Source: an uncultured Monoglobus sp.
GTDB taxonomy: Bacteria > Bacillota > Clostridia > Monoglobales > Monoglobaceae
Direction: 5' to 3'
DNA length: 45,737 nt
Assembly: GCA_947624305.1 (NCBI GenBank)
Contig: CANQKC010000022.1
Span: 1-45,737, forward strand
Shown here: positions 1 to 8,302 of the stretch, piece after piece
Position numbering within the stretch: the stretch's first letter is position 1
Layout of the letters: the number at the start of each line of letters is the position of its first letter
Translations under genes and position numbers: made by a program
Notes under the pieces: generated by a model
Told to the model about the DNA's origin: nothing
What the model saw: only the letters and a program-made list of their open reading frames with translations
The model's database searches: none

Positions 1-171
1 GCGAGGGAATATAAATCGCAGAAAATGCCGAGATCGCCGATCAGCGGCATATTGAAGCGCAATATGTATGATCTTAAAAATCTCACTGAATTTCTGCACT
101 TTTTCCTTGCTTTGATCAATGTTACAACTTTGTTAATAAATTAGATTGACGTGTTAATCTCTCAAAAATTA
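1..171. other. Window edge and upstream region of gatC
   Basis: Frame 1 is open from base 1 to a TAG at 142-144 (47 codons). The first roughly 65 bases are GC-richer than the rest, so this could be the tail of a gene cut by the window edge. The translation is not recognisable and the second half is AT-rich and low in coding character. I make no gene call. Confidence 0.3.
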
Positions 172-200
172 TTGACAAAAAAATCACGTTTTGCTATAAT
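172..200 (+). promoter_or_regulatory. Sigma-A promoter of gatCAB
   Basis: A perfect TTGACA at 172-177 and a perfect TATAAT at 195-200 are separated by 17 bases. This predicts a transcription start near 207 and a leader of about 55 bases before gatC. Confidence 0.9.
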
Positions 201-261
201 TATTTTCGGTATGTTTAAAATTTATTGAAAATTATATTTTTTAGCGAAAAGAGTGATATTT

Positions 262-549
262 ATGGAAATTACCAAAGAAATGGTCGCGTATGTCGCGGAG
301 CTTTCGCGGCTCAAGCTGAGCGATGAGGAGGCCGAGACCGCCCGCAAGGGTCTGGGTGAGATCATCGGTTATATGGACGTTCTGAACAATATCGACACCG
401 AGGACGTCGAGCCGATGTCCCACGCGTTCGCCGTGAAGAACGTTATGCGCGACGATGTTGTGCGCCCGAGCCACGACAGGGCCGAGCTGCTCGCCAACGC
501 GCCCAAGGCGGACGACGAGGCGATCATAGTTCCGAGAACGGTCGAATAG
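262..549 (+). CDS. gatC: Asp-tRNA(Asn)/Glu-tRNA(Gln) amidotransferase subunit C
   Basis: This is the small subunit of the cytoplasmic GatCAB complex, which amidates misacylated Glu-tRNA(Gln) and Asp-tRNA(Asn) in bacteria lacking GlnRS or AsnRS. The 95-residue product begins MEITKEMVAYVAELSRLKL and keeps the family pattern, including the central IDTEDVEPMSHAF stretch that bridges GatA and GatB. The ATG at 262 is preferred over an in-frame GTG at 253 because an AAGAG-like ribosome site lies 8 bases upstream of the ATG and family members start there. It is the first gene of gatCAB; gatA begins 40 bases after its stop. Confidence 0.95.
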   Translation: MEITKEMVAYVAELSRLKLSDEEAETARKGLGEIIGYMDVLNNIDTEDVEPMSHAFAVKNVMRDDVVRPSHDRAELLANAPKADDEAIIVPRTVE

Positions 550-589
550 CCCGAACTTGATTTTAACCCGAACAGAAAGGAAGAATAAT

Positions 590-2083
590 ATGAACATTAC
601 CGAAATGACCGCCCTTGAGCTGGGCGCGAAGATCAAGAGCGGCGAGATAAAGGCGCCCGACGCGGCCCGCGCCGTGCTTGATGAGATAAAAAAGAAGGAT
701 CCGTATTATAGCGGCGGAATAAACGCCTATATCGTGACGCTTGAAAACGAGGCGATAAAGCGCGCCGAGGAGGTTCAGGCGATGATCGACGCGGGCGAGC
801 TTGAGGACTCGCCTCTGGCGGGCGTTCCGATCGCTATAAAGGACAACATCTGCACAAAGGGCGTGAAAACGACCTGCGCATCAAAAATACTGGGCGATTT
901 CAAGTCGCCCTACAACGCCACTGTAATTGAAAAGCTGAACGCCGCGGGTGCGGTTATCATAGGCAAGCTCAACATGGACGAGTTCGCGATGGGCAGCACC
1001 GGCGAGACCTCGTTCTACGGCGAAACAAAAAATCCGTGGAACCATGAGCGCGTGACCGGCGGCTCGTCAAGCGGAGCGGCGGCGGCTGTGGCCGCATGCG
1101 AGGCGCCGTGCGCGCTGGGCTCCGACACGGGCGGCAGCATAAGGCAGCCCGCCTCGTTCTGCGGCGTCACAGGCATGAAGCCGACCTACGGCGCGGTATC
1201 GCGCTACGGACTGATAGCCTACGCCTCGTCTCTCGACCAGATCGGCCCGATCGCCAAGGACGCGGCTGACTGCGCCGCCATTCTTGACATAATCTGCGGC
1301 AAGGACGAGATGGACGGCACGTCTCTTGACGTTGAGCACAAGAGCTATCTCGACAGCCTCAGCGGCGACGTTTCGGGCCTTAAGATAGGCATCCCCGGGC
1401 AGTGCTTCGGCGACGGCTTAAACGCCGACGTCAAAGCCGCGGTTCTGGGTGTCGCGGAGACGCTCAAATCAAAGGGCGCCGAGACCGAGGAGTTTGACAT
1501 GCCCCTTATCGACTACGCTGTTCCGACGTATTATATAATCGCGGCTGCCGAGGCGAGTTCCAACCTCTCAAGGTTCGACGGCGTGAAGTACGGATTTCGC
1601 GCCGACGGTTTTGAGGACCTGACCGATCTTTACATGAAGACCCGCAGCGAGGGCTTCGGCGAGGAGGTCAAGCGCAGGATCATGCTCGGAACCTTCGCGC
1701 TGTCCACCGGATATTATGACGCGTACTACAAAAAGGCGCTCCAGGTCAAGGCGCTTATCAAAAAAGCCTTTGACGAGGCATATGAGAAATATGACATTAT
1801 TCTTTTCCCCGCGGCTCCAACGACCGCGCCGAAAATGGGCGAGAGTCTTTCCGACCCGCTGAAGATGTATCTGTCGGATATTTACACCGTTTCGGTCAAC
1901 CTTGCGGGTCTGCCGGGAATTTCGGTTCCCTGCGGCTTTGACAAGGACGGAATGCCGATAGGGGCGCAGCTTGTCGGCGCGCCGCTCGGCGACAGCGTGA
2001 TACTGAACGCCGCGTTCGCGTATCAGCAGCTTACCGATCATCACAAAAAACCGGCCGAGAAGTTCGGAAAGGAGGTGGAGTAA
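590..2083 (+). CDS. gatA: Asp-tRNA(Asn)/Glu-tRNA(Gln) amidotransferase subunit A
   Basis: GatA is the glutaminase/amidase subunit that frees ammonia from glutamine for transfer to the mischarged tRNA. The 497-residue protein has the amidase-signature triad: Lys84 in AIKDN, cis-Ser159 in GGSSSG and nucleophile Ser183 in GSDTGGSIRQP, followed by the usual C-terminal region. The ATG at 590 lies behind an AGAAAGGAAG ribosome site. An in-frame start at 557 would add 11 residues that do not match the family and lacks such a site. Its last codons contain the AAAGGAGGTGG ribosome site of gatB, so the two are probably translationally coupled. Confidence 0.97.
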   Translation: MNITEMTALELGAKIKSGEIKAPDAARAVLDEIKKKDPYYSGGINAYIVTLENEAIKRAEEVQAMIDAGELEDSPLAGVPIAIKDNICTKGVKTTCASKILGDFKSPYNATVIEKLNAAGAVIIGKLNMDEFAMGSTGETSFYGETKNPWNHERVTGGSSSGAAAAVAACEAPCALGSDTGGSIRQPASFCGVTGMKPTYGAVSRYGLIAYASSLDQIGPIAKDAADCAAILDIICGKDEMDGTSLDVEHKSYLDSLSGDVSGLKIGIPGQCFGDGLNADVKAAVLGVAETLKSKGAETEEFDMPLIDYAVPTYYIIAAAEASSNLSRFDGVKYGFRADGFEDLTDLYMKTRSEGFGEEVKRRIMLGTFALSTGYYDAYYKKALQVKALIKKAFDEAYEKYDIILFPAAPTTAPKMGESLSDPLKMYLSDIYTVSVNLAGLPGISVPCGFDKDGMPIGAQLVGAPLGDSVILNAAFAYQQLTDHHKKPAEKFGKEVE

Positions 2084-2084
2084 T

Positions 2085-3518
2085 ATGGCATGGGAAACAG
2101 TAATGGGTCTTGAGGTCCATGTTGAGCTCGCGACCAAATCAAAAATATTCTGCTCGTGCACGACCGAGTTCGGAGGCGAGCCGAACACGCACTGCTGCCC
2201 GGTCTGCACGGGAATGCCGGGCACTCTGCCCGTTGTCAACCGTCAGGTGGTCAACTACGCGATGAAGGCGGGTATCGCGCTGAACTGCGACATCACCCGC
2301 TACAACAAATTTGACAGAAAGAATTATTTCTATCCCGACCTTCCCAAGGCGTACCAGATATCGCAGCTCTATCTGCCGATCTGCCGGAACGGCAGGGTTC
2401 CGATCGAGACCGAGAGCGGCCTCAAAAAGGATATAAGAATACACGAGATACACATGGAGGAGGACGCCGGAAAGCTGATCCACGACGAGTTCAACGATGA
2501 GACCAAGTGCGACTACAACCGCTGCGGCGTGCCCCTTATCGAGATAGTCAGCGAACCCGACTTCCGCAGCGCGGAGGAGGTCATCGCGTATCTGACAAAG
2601 CTCAAGTCGACGCTTGAATATCTCGGCGTTTCCGACTGCAAGATGCAGGAGGGCTCTATGCGCGCCGACGTCAATCTGTCGGTAAGGCAGGCGGGAGCCG
2701 AGGAGTTCGGAACCAGAACCGAGATGAAGAACCTGAACTCGTTCAAGGCGATCGCCAAGGCGATAAATTTTGAGGCGAAGCGCCAGATCGACGTGATCGA
2801 GCGCGGCGGCAAGGTGATCCAGGAGACCCGCCGCTGGGACGACAACAAGGACAAAAGCTACGCCATGCGCAGCAAGGAGAACGCGCAGGATTACAGATAT
2901 TTCCCGGAGCCCGATTTGCCGCCGATCGAGATAGACGATCAGTGGTACAACTCGGTAAAAGACAGCCTGCCCGAACTGGCAGAGGCCAAAAAACAGCGTT
3001 ATATCAGCGAGCTCGGCCTTCCCGAATACGACGCGAACATGATAACAGGCCAGAAGGCGCTTGCCGACTTCTTTGAGGAAACCACCGCGCTCTGCGGCAA
3101 CCCCAAGGAGGTCTCAAACTGGATCATGGGCGAGCTCATGCGCAAGTTGGGCGACGAGGGTATCGAGGCGAAAGACATGAAGCTGACGCCGAAGGCGCTC
3201 TCGACCCTGATCGGGCTGGTGGAGAAAAAGACGATCAACCGCAACAAGGCCAAGGAGATATTCGCGATCGCGTTCAACGAGGATCTGGACGTTGAGAAGT
3301 ACGTCAAAGACAATAACCTCGAGCAGGTGAGCGACGAGGGATTGGTGCTTGAGATCGTAAAAAATGTGATCGCGGCCAATTCCAAGGCGGTTGACGATTA
3401 TAACTCGGGCAACAAAAAGGCGATAGGCTTCCTTATGGGACAGTGCATGAAGGAGCTCAAAGGCAAAGGCAACCCCGGCGTTGTGAATAAGCTTTTAAAT
3501 CAGGAGCTGAATAAATAA
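2085..3518 (+). CDS. gatB: Asp-tRNA(Asn)/Glu-tRNA(Gln) amidotransferase subunit B
   Basis: GatB binds the mischarged tRNA, activates the Glu or Asp side chain with ATP and receives ammonia from GatA. The 477-residue protein starts with MGLEVHVEL, has the zinc-type cysteines of many GatB proteins (Cys23, Cys25, Cys38, Cys41), the catalytic core with IHMEEDAGK, and a C-terminal YqeY-like tRNA-binding domain from about residue 325. It begins one base after the gatA stop. No terminator of ordinary form follows; the next 480 bases are a hairpin-repeat array, which may end transcription. Confidence 0.97.
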   Translation: MAWETVMGLEVHVELATKSKIFCSCTTEFGGEPNTHCCPVCTGMPGTLPVVNRQVVNYAMKAGIALNCDITRYNKFDRKNYFYPDLPKAYQISQLYLPICRNGRVPIETESGLKKDIRIHEIHMEEDAGKLIHDEFNDETKCDYNRCGVPLIEIVSEPDFRSAEEVIAYLTKLKSTLEYLGVSDCKMQEGSMRADVNLSVRQAGAEEFGTRTEMKNLNSFKAIAKAINFEAKRQIDVIERGGKVIQETRRWDDNKDKSYAMRSKENAQDYRYFPEPDLPPIEIDDQWYNSVKDSLPELAEAKKQRYISELGLPEYDANMITGQKALADFFEETTALCGNPKEVSNWIMGELMRKLGDEGIEAKDMKLTPKALSTLIGLVEKKTINRNKAKEIFAIAFNEDLDVEKYVKDNNLEQVSDEGLVLEIVKNVIAANSKAVDDYNSGNKKAIGFLMGQCMKELKGKGNPGVVNKLLNQELNK

Positions 3519-4002
3519 GCCCTAATTTAGCCTCGCCCCTTGGGGAGAGGTGCCCGCTTGCGGGCGGAGAGGGGTTAACATAGGTACTAGAAATTAGTAA
3601 CTAGGAACTGGGAACCCCTCTCAGTCACCTTCGGTGACAGCTCTCCCCAAGGGGAGAGCCTGACGGGCGGATAATATCCGCCCCTACAAACGCCGATGAT
3701 GTAACGGATCGTCGCGAGCCGTCCGAATTTCGCCAAACCTGTAGGGGCGGCAATCTGCCGCCCGCCGGCCTCGCCCTCCTTTAGGAGGGAGAGGTGGATT
3801 TTCGCCGAAGGCGAAAAGACGGAGAGGGAGGACTATTATTCACTACGCCTACACCTCATCCGGCTTTTTGCCCGAACGGGCAAAAACCCACCTTCCCCTC
3901 AAGGGGAAGGCAGAAAGAGGCTTCCCCTTGAGGGGAAGCTGTCAGACGGAGTCTGACTGATGAGGTGTCTAATCACTACGTTGAAAGGAAAATTAAAATC
4001 AA
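3519..4002. repeat. Hairpin-repeat array between gatB and the exonuclease gene
   Basis: This gap holds no gene. It is a mosaic of at least five related hairpin units: 3531-3575 (+), 3613-3660 (-), 3770-3830 (+), 3853-3912 (-) and 3920-3967 (+). Their outer arms read roughly CTCGCCCCTTGGGGAGAG and GGAGAGGGGTT, or the reverse complement. Each unit has a different inner stem, for example CCCGC/GCGGG, TCACC/GGTGA, TTTTCGCC/GGCGAAAA and TCAGAC/GTCTGA. Two facing GGGCGG hairpins ending in CCCCTAC/GTAGGGG lie between units at 3665-3687 and 3741-3764. The same families recur near 26.4, 31.3 and 45.5 kb. Confidence 0.85.
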
Positions 4003-4569
4003 ATGCTGAACAAAACGTATGTTGTATTCGATTTGGAAACGGTCTGCACCGGGCCGGACGACAAGGAGCTCCTTGAGATCGGCGCGGTGAAGCTCAGGAA
4101 CAAAAAAATAACCGACAGCTATCAGCAGCTTATAAATCCCGGATACGGCATACCCCAGATAATCCGCGAGCTCACCGGAATAACCGACGATATGGTAAAG
4201 GATATGCCGACGTCCCGCGCGGCGCTCAGGGATTTTAAAAAATTCTGCGGCGCTGCGGTTTTAGTGGGGCACGATGTGGCATATGATTTAAAATACCTTA
4301 ACACCGTGGCGAAAAAATATCGGATGAAGTTCAAAAACGACACCCGCGACACGCTCAAAATGTCTCAGGAGCGGTTCCCGGAGGAAACCAAGCACAACCT
4401 GAAAATTCTGTGCGAGCGCCTCGGAGTCGAGCATGAGCATCCACACAGGGCGCTTGACGACGCCCGCGCAACCGCGTCGTGTTTTTTGAAGATGTGCGAA
4501 ATGAAGCCGAAGCCGGTCAAAAAGCGGAAGGACAGCGAAAACAAAAAGACAAAAACCGAAAATAAATGA
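4003..4569 (+). CDS. DnaQ/PolC-type DEDDh 3'-5' exonuclease
   Basis: This stand-alone exonuclease-domain protein (188 aa) resembles DnaQ epsilon and the PolC proofreading domain, so it probably trims DNA or RNA 3' ends in the cytoplasm. Catalytic residues are visible: Asp10 and Glu12 in FDLET, Asp95 in GHDVAYDLKYLN, and His148 with Asp153 in HRALDDA, which is the DEDDh signature. The final 20 residues are a lysine-rich tail. A GAAAGGA ribosome site lies about 13 bases before the ATG, which is rather far. It probably starts an operon with the amylase gene 22 bases downstream. Its exact substrate cannot be told from sequence. Confidence 0.85.
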   Translation: MLNKTYVVFDLETVCTGPDDKELLEIGAVKLRNKKITDSYQQLINPGYGIPQIIRELTGITDDMVKDMPTSRAALRDFKKFCGAAVLVGHDVAYDLKYLNTVAKKYRMKFKNDTRDTLKMSQERFPEETKHNLKILCERLGVEHEHPHRALDDARATASCFLKMCEMKPKPVKKRKDSENKKTKTENK

Positions 4570-4591
4570 TCGATCAGGAGGAAACAGAGTT

Positions 4592-5902
4592 ATGTGGTAC
4601 GAAAAAAGCGTGTTTTATCAGATATATCCGATAGGGTTTTGCGGCGCTCCGACCTCGAACGACGGAGTTTACCAAAACAGAATAAAAAAGGTCATAGACT
4701 GGATCCCGCACATCAAGGAAACCGGCTGTGACGCGGTGTATTTCTCGCCGATATTCGATTCGGACAATCACGGATACGACACCAGAGACTATAAGAATAT
4801 AGACTGCCGTCTGGGAAACAACGAGGACTTCAAAGAGGTCTGCCGCGCCCTTCACGAAAACGGCATAAAGGTCGTGCTTGACGGCGTGTTCAATCACGTC
4901 GGACGCGGCTTCTGGGCGTTTAAGGACGTGCAGGAGAAGAAGTGGGACTCGCCGTATAAGGACTGGTTCCACATCAGCTTTGACGGCAACAGCAATTATA
5001 ACGACGGCTTCTGGTACGAGGGCTGGGAGGGCCATTTTGAGCTCGTCAAGCTCAACCTCAGAAATCCCGCCGTTGTGAACTACCTTTTGGAGTGCGTCGA
5101 TTTCTGGAAGAACGAGTTTGATATCGACGGCCTGCGCCTCGATGTGGCGTACTGCCTCGATCAGGACTTCCTCAGGACGCTTCGGAGCCACTGCAACTCG
5201 CTCAAGGAGGATTTCGTGCTTATCGGCGAGCTGCTCCACGGCGACTATAATCAGTTCGTCTCGGACGACAAGCTGCATAGCTGCACCAACTACGAGTGCT
5301 ACAAGGGCCTGTATTCAAGCATGAACTCGCTCAATATGTTCGAGATCGTGCATTCGCTGCTCCGTCAGTTCGGCCCCGACAACTGGTGCCTCTACCGCGG
5401 CAAGCATCTGCTCTGCTTTGTTGACAACCACGATGTTACCCGCGTGGCCGACATACTCACCGACAAGAACCATCTGCCGCTTATCTACGGAGTGCTGTTC
5501 GGAATGCCGGGCGTGCCCTGCGTTTACTACGGCAGCGAGTGGGGAGCTCTGGGCAAGAAGCAGGACGGCGACCACGCCTTGAGGCCCTGCTTTGAAAAGC
5601 CCGAAACTAATGAATTGACGGCGTTCATCTCAAAGCTCGCCAAGGCTCACAAGGAGTCAAAGGCCTTGTGCTTCGGCAGCTTTAAGTCGGTAGTTCTCAC
5701 CAACAAGCAGGCGATCTTCGAGCGCAGATGCGATGACGAGCGCGTGCTTGTCGCCGTGAATATCGAGAACGCTCCGTACACCGCCCATTTTGACGCGGGC
5801 TGCGGCACGGCGGTCGATCTTATCACCGGTGAGGCTCACGATTTCGGCGGCGGAAGCGAGCTCCCGCCGTACAGCGTGCAGTACTGGAAAATGGAGCGTT
5901 AA
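4592..5902 (+). CDS. GH13 alpha-amylase family glycosidase
   Basis: This is an intracellular glycoside hydrolase of family 13 (436 aa, no signal peptide), expected to cleave alpha-glucans or maltodextrins. The (beta/alpha)8 barrel motifs are present: DGVFNHVG (97-104), GLRLDVA with nucleophile Asp184, IGELLHG with acid/base Glu213, and FVDNHD with Asp281. A short C-terminal beta domain follows from about residue 365. The start MWYEKSVFYQIYP and the short length without the N-terminal domain of neopullulanases suggest a small maltodextrin-degrading enzyme; the subfamily is uncertain. AGGAGG at 4576-4581 supports the ATG at 4592. Confidence 0.92.
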   Translation: MWYEKSVFYQIYPIGFCGAPTSNDGVYQNRIKKVIDWIPHIKETGCDAVYFSPIFDSDNHGYDTRDYKNIDCRLGNNEDFKEVCRALHENGIKVVLDGVFNHVGRGFWAFKDVQEKKWDSPYKDWFHISFDGNSNYNDGFWYEGWEGHFELVKLNLRNPAVVNYLLECVDFWKNEFDIDGLRLDVAYCLDQDFLRTLRSHCNSLKEDFVLIGELLHGDYNQFVSDDKLHSCTNYECYKGLYSSMNSLNMFEIVHSLLRQFGPDNWCLYRGKHLLCFVDNHDVTRVADILTDKNHLPLIYGVLFGMPGVPCVYYGSEWGALGKKQDGDHALRPCFEKPETNELTAFISKLAKAHKESKALCFGSFKSVVLTNKQAIFERRCDDERVLVAVNIENAPYTAHFDAGCGTAVDLITGEAHDFGGGSELPPYSVQYWKMER

Positions 5903-5927
5903 ATAAAATTATCTATTTGAAAGGTTG

Positions 5928-6842
5928 ATGTTTGTGAAGCGCGAAACCGAACAATTGGTCGAGTCGATCTTAAAAAGCTACGAAAGCTGCGACGGCATGA
6001 GCCGCGTTGACGAGGACAATATGATCAACAAGGACATCATCATCGAGGTGATCGAGCGTCTGCGCCGCATACTTTTCCCCGGTTATTTCGACAGCGGTAA
6101 GGTGCGTTCGGAATACATAACCTATTATGTGGGCGAGCAGCTTGAGTTCGTGCAGTATAATCTGAACAAGCAGATAGCCCGCGCCCTCGGCAGCGGCGAT
6201 CTGTGCGCCGACTGCCCCAAGTCCGCGCTGAACGAGAAGGCGGAAAAGATCACGGGCGCGTTTTTGAAAAAGATACCCGAAATACGCGAGTATTTATATA
6301 CCGACGTTAAGGCTGCATTTAACGGTGACCCGGCGGCCTCGAGCACCGATGAGATCATATTCTCATACCCTGGCCTGTACGCCGTGACGGTGTACAGGAT
6401 AGCGCATGAGCTGCAGCTTCTCAAGGTCCCGATGATCCCGAGGATCATGACCGAGCACGCCCACAGCCTCACCGGAATAGACATTCACCCCGGCGCGTCG
6501 ATAGGCAAATATTTCTTTATCGACCATGGCACCGGAATAGTTGTGGGCGAGACCACCGAGATAGGCGACAACGTGAAGATCTATCAGGGCGTGACCCTCG
6601 GCGCGCTTTCCACCCGAAAGGGTCAGGAGCTGCGCGGCGTCAAGCGCCACCCCACGATAGGCAGCAACGTTACCATATATTCCGAAACAAGTATTTTGGG
6701 CGGCGAGACCGTGATAGGCGACGGCGCCACGATCGGCGGCAACGCGTTTATAGTAAGTTCCGTTCCCGCCGGGACGCGCGTCAGCGTCAAGACCCCCGAG
6801 CTTGAATACACGACCGGCTCGCAAGGCGGGCTCTGGGACTGA
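5928..6842 (+). CDS. Serine O-acetyltransferase (EpsC/SatA type)
   Basis: The enzyme transfers acetyl from acetyl-CoA to L-serine, the first step of cysteine synthesis. The protein (about 304 aa) has an N-terminal helical domain and, from about residue 183, a left-handed beta-helix of hexapeptide repeats. The family motifs DIHPGASIG, DHGTGIVVGET and VTLGALS supply the catalytic histidines and acetyl-CoA groove. The start is ambiguous: ATG at 5928 has AAAGG only 3 bases upstream, whereas GTG at 5934 has it 9 bases upstream and may be the true start. No cysK is nearby. It is the last gene before the terminator at 6861. Confidence 0.88.
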   Translation: MFVKRETEQLVESILKSYESCDGMSRVDEDNMINKDIIIEVIERLRRILFPGYFDSGKVRSEYITYYVGEQLEFVQYNLNKQIARALGSGDLCADCPKSALNEKAEKITGAFLKKIPEIREYLYTDVKAAFNGDPAASSTDEIIFSYPGLYAVTVYRIAHELQLLKVPMIPRIMTEHAHSLTGIDIHPGASIGKYFFIDHGTGIVVGETTEIGDNVKIYQGVTLGALSTRKGQELRGVKRHPTIGSNVTIYSETSILGGETVIGDGATIGGNAFIVSSVPAGTRVSVKTPELEYTTGSQGGLWD

Positions 6843-6860
6843 AAACCGAATAATAAAATT

Positions 6861-6893
6861 GAACGCGTACCGTCGATGATACGCGTTCTTTTT
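6861..6893 (+). terminator. Rho-independent terminator after the serine acetyltransferase gene
   Basis: GAACGCGTA (6861-6869) pairs perfectly with TACGCGTTC (6880-6888) and is followed by a run of T residues. It ends the exonuclease-amylase-acetyltransferase unit. Confidence 0.9.
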
Positions 6894-6897
6894 GATA

Positions 6898-6925
6898 ACA
6901 AATTTTCTCGCGGCGGCATATAATA
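6898..6925 (+). promoter_or_regulatory. Possible sporulation (sigma-K/E-like) promoter
   Basis: CATATAATA at 6917-6925 matches the sigma-K -10 pattern CATANNNTA, with the dinucleotide AC at 6898-6899 and a 17-base spacer. A sigma-A reading (TTGATA 6892-6897, TATAAT 6919-6924) would need a 21-base spacer. The downstream gene is a cortex-lytic-type enzyme, which fits late sporulation control. This is an inference from short motifs. Confidence 0.4.
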
Positions 6926-6952
6926 ATTAAAAACATGAACGGAGGCTAGAGA

Positions 6953-8230
6953 ATGATAATACATATTGTAAAGCCCGGCGAGACATATTCGTCGATCGCC
7001 GCGGAGTATAATATCCCGCTTGAAAATTTTCTCGCGGACAACGGAGTGACGGCCGGGTCGCGCGCGGTCGTGGGATTTGCCGCGGTGATATCCGAGCCCG
7101 ATGTGACGCATACGGTGGCGGCGGGCGAGACTCTGTCGGAAATAGCGCGAAGATACGGAACGGATTTAAAGACGCTTTATCGGAACAACTACTTTTTGGG
7201 CGGCAGGCCGATCGTAAGGCAGGGCCAGACGCTGTTTATCAGCCTGAAGGACCAAAAGGGAAAGACCTTTGAAACCAACGGATACGCGTATCCGTTTATT
7301 TCGCTTGATCTGCTCAGAGAGCAGCTTCCGTACATGACCTATCAAACGCCGTTCACCTACGGCATAAGCGAGAGCGGAAGCTTGGTTCCGCTGGAAGGCG
7401 ATGTTCCGATGATAAGCGAGGCGGATCGTTTGGGGGTCCTTTCGCTGATGCATCTTTCGACCCTTACCGAGTACGGAAATTTCAGCAGCGACCGCGCCTC
7501 GCTGATTTTCGGAAGCGAGACGCTTCAGAACCGTCTGCTTGATGAGATCGTCGCCAATATGCAAAGCAAGGGCTATTCGGGCCTCGATGTGGATTTTGAG
7601 TTCATAGACCCCGCCACCAAGGACGATTATGTGGAGTTTTTGACGCGGGCGCGCGAGAGTATCGCGCCGCTCGGCTATCCGCTGTTCTCGGCTCTCGCGC
7701 CGAAAACGAGCGACGACCAGCGCGGAACGCTTTATGAGGGCCACGACTACGCGGCGATCGGAGCGGCGGTTGACAAGGTGCTGCTTATGACCTACGAGTG
7801 GGGCTATACATACAGCGCGCCGATGGCGGTGGCGCCGATCAATTCGGTGGAGCGCGTTGTGCGCTACGGCCTGAGCCGCATCCCGGCGGATAAGATCTAC
7901 ATGGGAGTCCCTACCTACGGTTATGACTGGCCGCTGCCCTATGAGAAGGGCATAACCCGCGCGGACTCACTCTCGCCCGTTCGGGCGGTGGAGCTTGCCG
8001 AGCGGTACGGAGCCGAGATAAGCTATGACGAGACGGCGCAGACGCCGTGGTTCAGATACAGAACTCCCGAGGGCGCGCTCCACGAGGTCTGGTTCGAGGA
8101 CGCCCGCAGCATAACCGCGAAGCTTGATCTTGCCGCCCGATATAACCTGTCGGGATTGGGCTACTGGAGCCTCGATCGAAAATTTCCGCAAAATCTTGTG
8201 ACGCTCAACGCGGGCTACGGAATAAAATAA
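6953..8230 (+). CDS. LysM-GH18 spore cortex N-acetylglucosaminidase (YaaH/SleL-like)
   Basis: The protein (425 aa) has two N-terminal LysM peptidoglycan-binding modules (about residues 2-45 and 52-98; the first has a degenerate second half), then a GH18 barrel. The catalytic signature is GLDVDFEF, with Asp212, Asp214 and general acid Glu216. This architecture is that of B. subtilis YaaH and SleL, which act on spore cortex or coat during germination. There is no signal peptide, as in YaaH. GGAGG at 6941-6945 supports the ATG. It is a single-gene unit flanked by terminators at 6861 and 8261. Similar enzymes occasionally act in vegetative cell-wall turnover. Confidence 0.87.
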   Translation: MIIHIVKPGETYSSIAAEYNIPLENFLADNGVTAGSRAVVGFAAVISEPDVTHTVAAGETLSEIARRYGTDLKTLYRNNYFLGGRPIVRQGQTLFISLKDQKGKTFETNGYAYPFISLDLLREQLPYMTYQTPFTYGISESGSLVPLEGDVPMISEADRLGVLSLMHLSTLTEYGNFSSDRASLIFGSETLQNRLLDEIVANMQSKGYSGLDVDFEFIDPATKDDYVEFLTRARESIAPLGYPLFSALAPKTSDDQRGTLYEGHDYAAIGAAVDKVLLMTYEWGYTYSAPMAVAPINSVERVVRYGLSRIPADKIYMGVPTYGYDWPLPYEKGITRADSLSPVRAVELAERYGAEISYDETAQTPWFRYRTPEGALHEVWFEDARSITAKLDLAARYNLSGLGYWSLDRKFPQNLVTLNAGYGIK

Positions 8231-8260
8231 AAGCCCGTCCGCGGACGGTTCCGTAAATTA

Positions 8261-8297
8261 AAACGGATAGAGGAATATCGCCCCTATCCGTTTTTTT
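8261..8297 (+). terminator. Terminator after the LysM-GH18 gene
   Basis: AAACGGATAG (8261-8270) pairs with CTATCCGTTT (8284-8293), followed by more T residues. It also separates this gene from the convergent epimerase gene, whose stop is at 8303-8305. A GC palindrome (8235-8248) lies just before it. Confidence 0.88.
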
Positions 8298-8302
8298 ACG
8301 AA

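Noticed and set aside
3519..4002. CRISPR array
   Set aside because: Repeats are hairpins in both orientations with irregular spacing and no constant spacer length; no cas genes are present.
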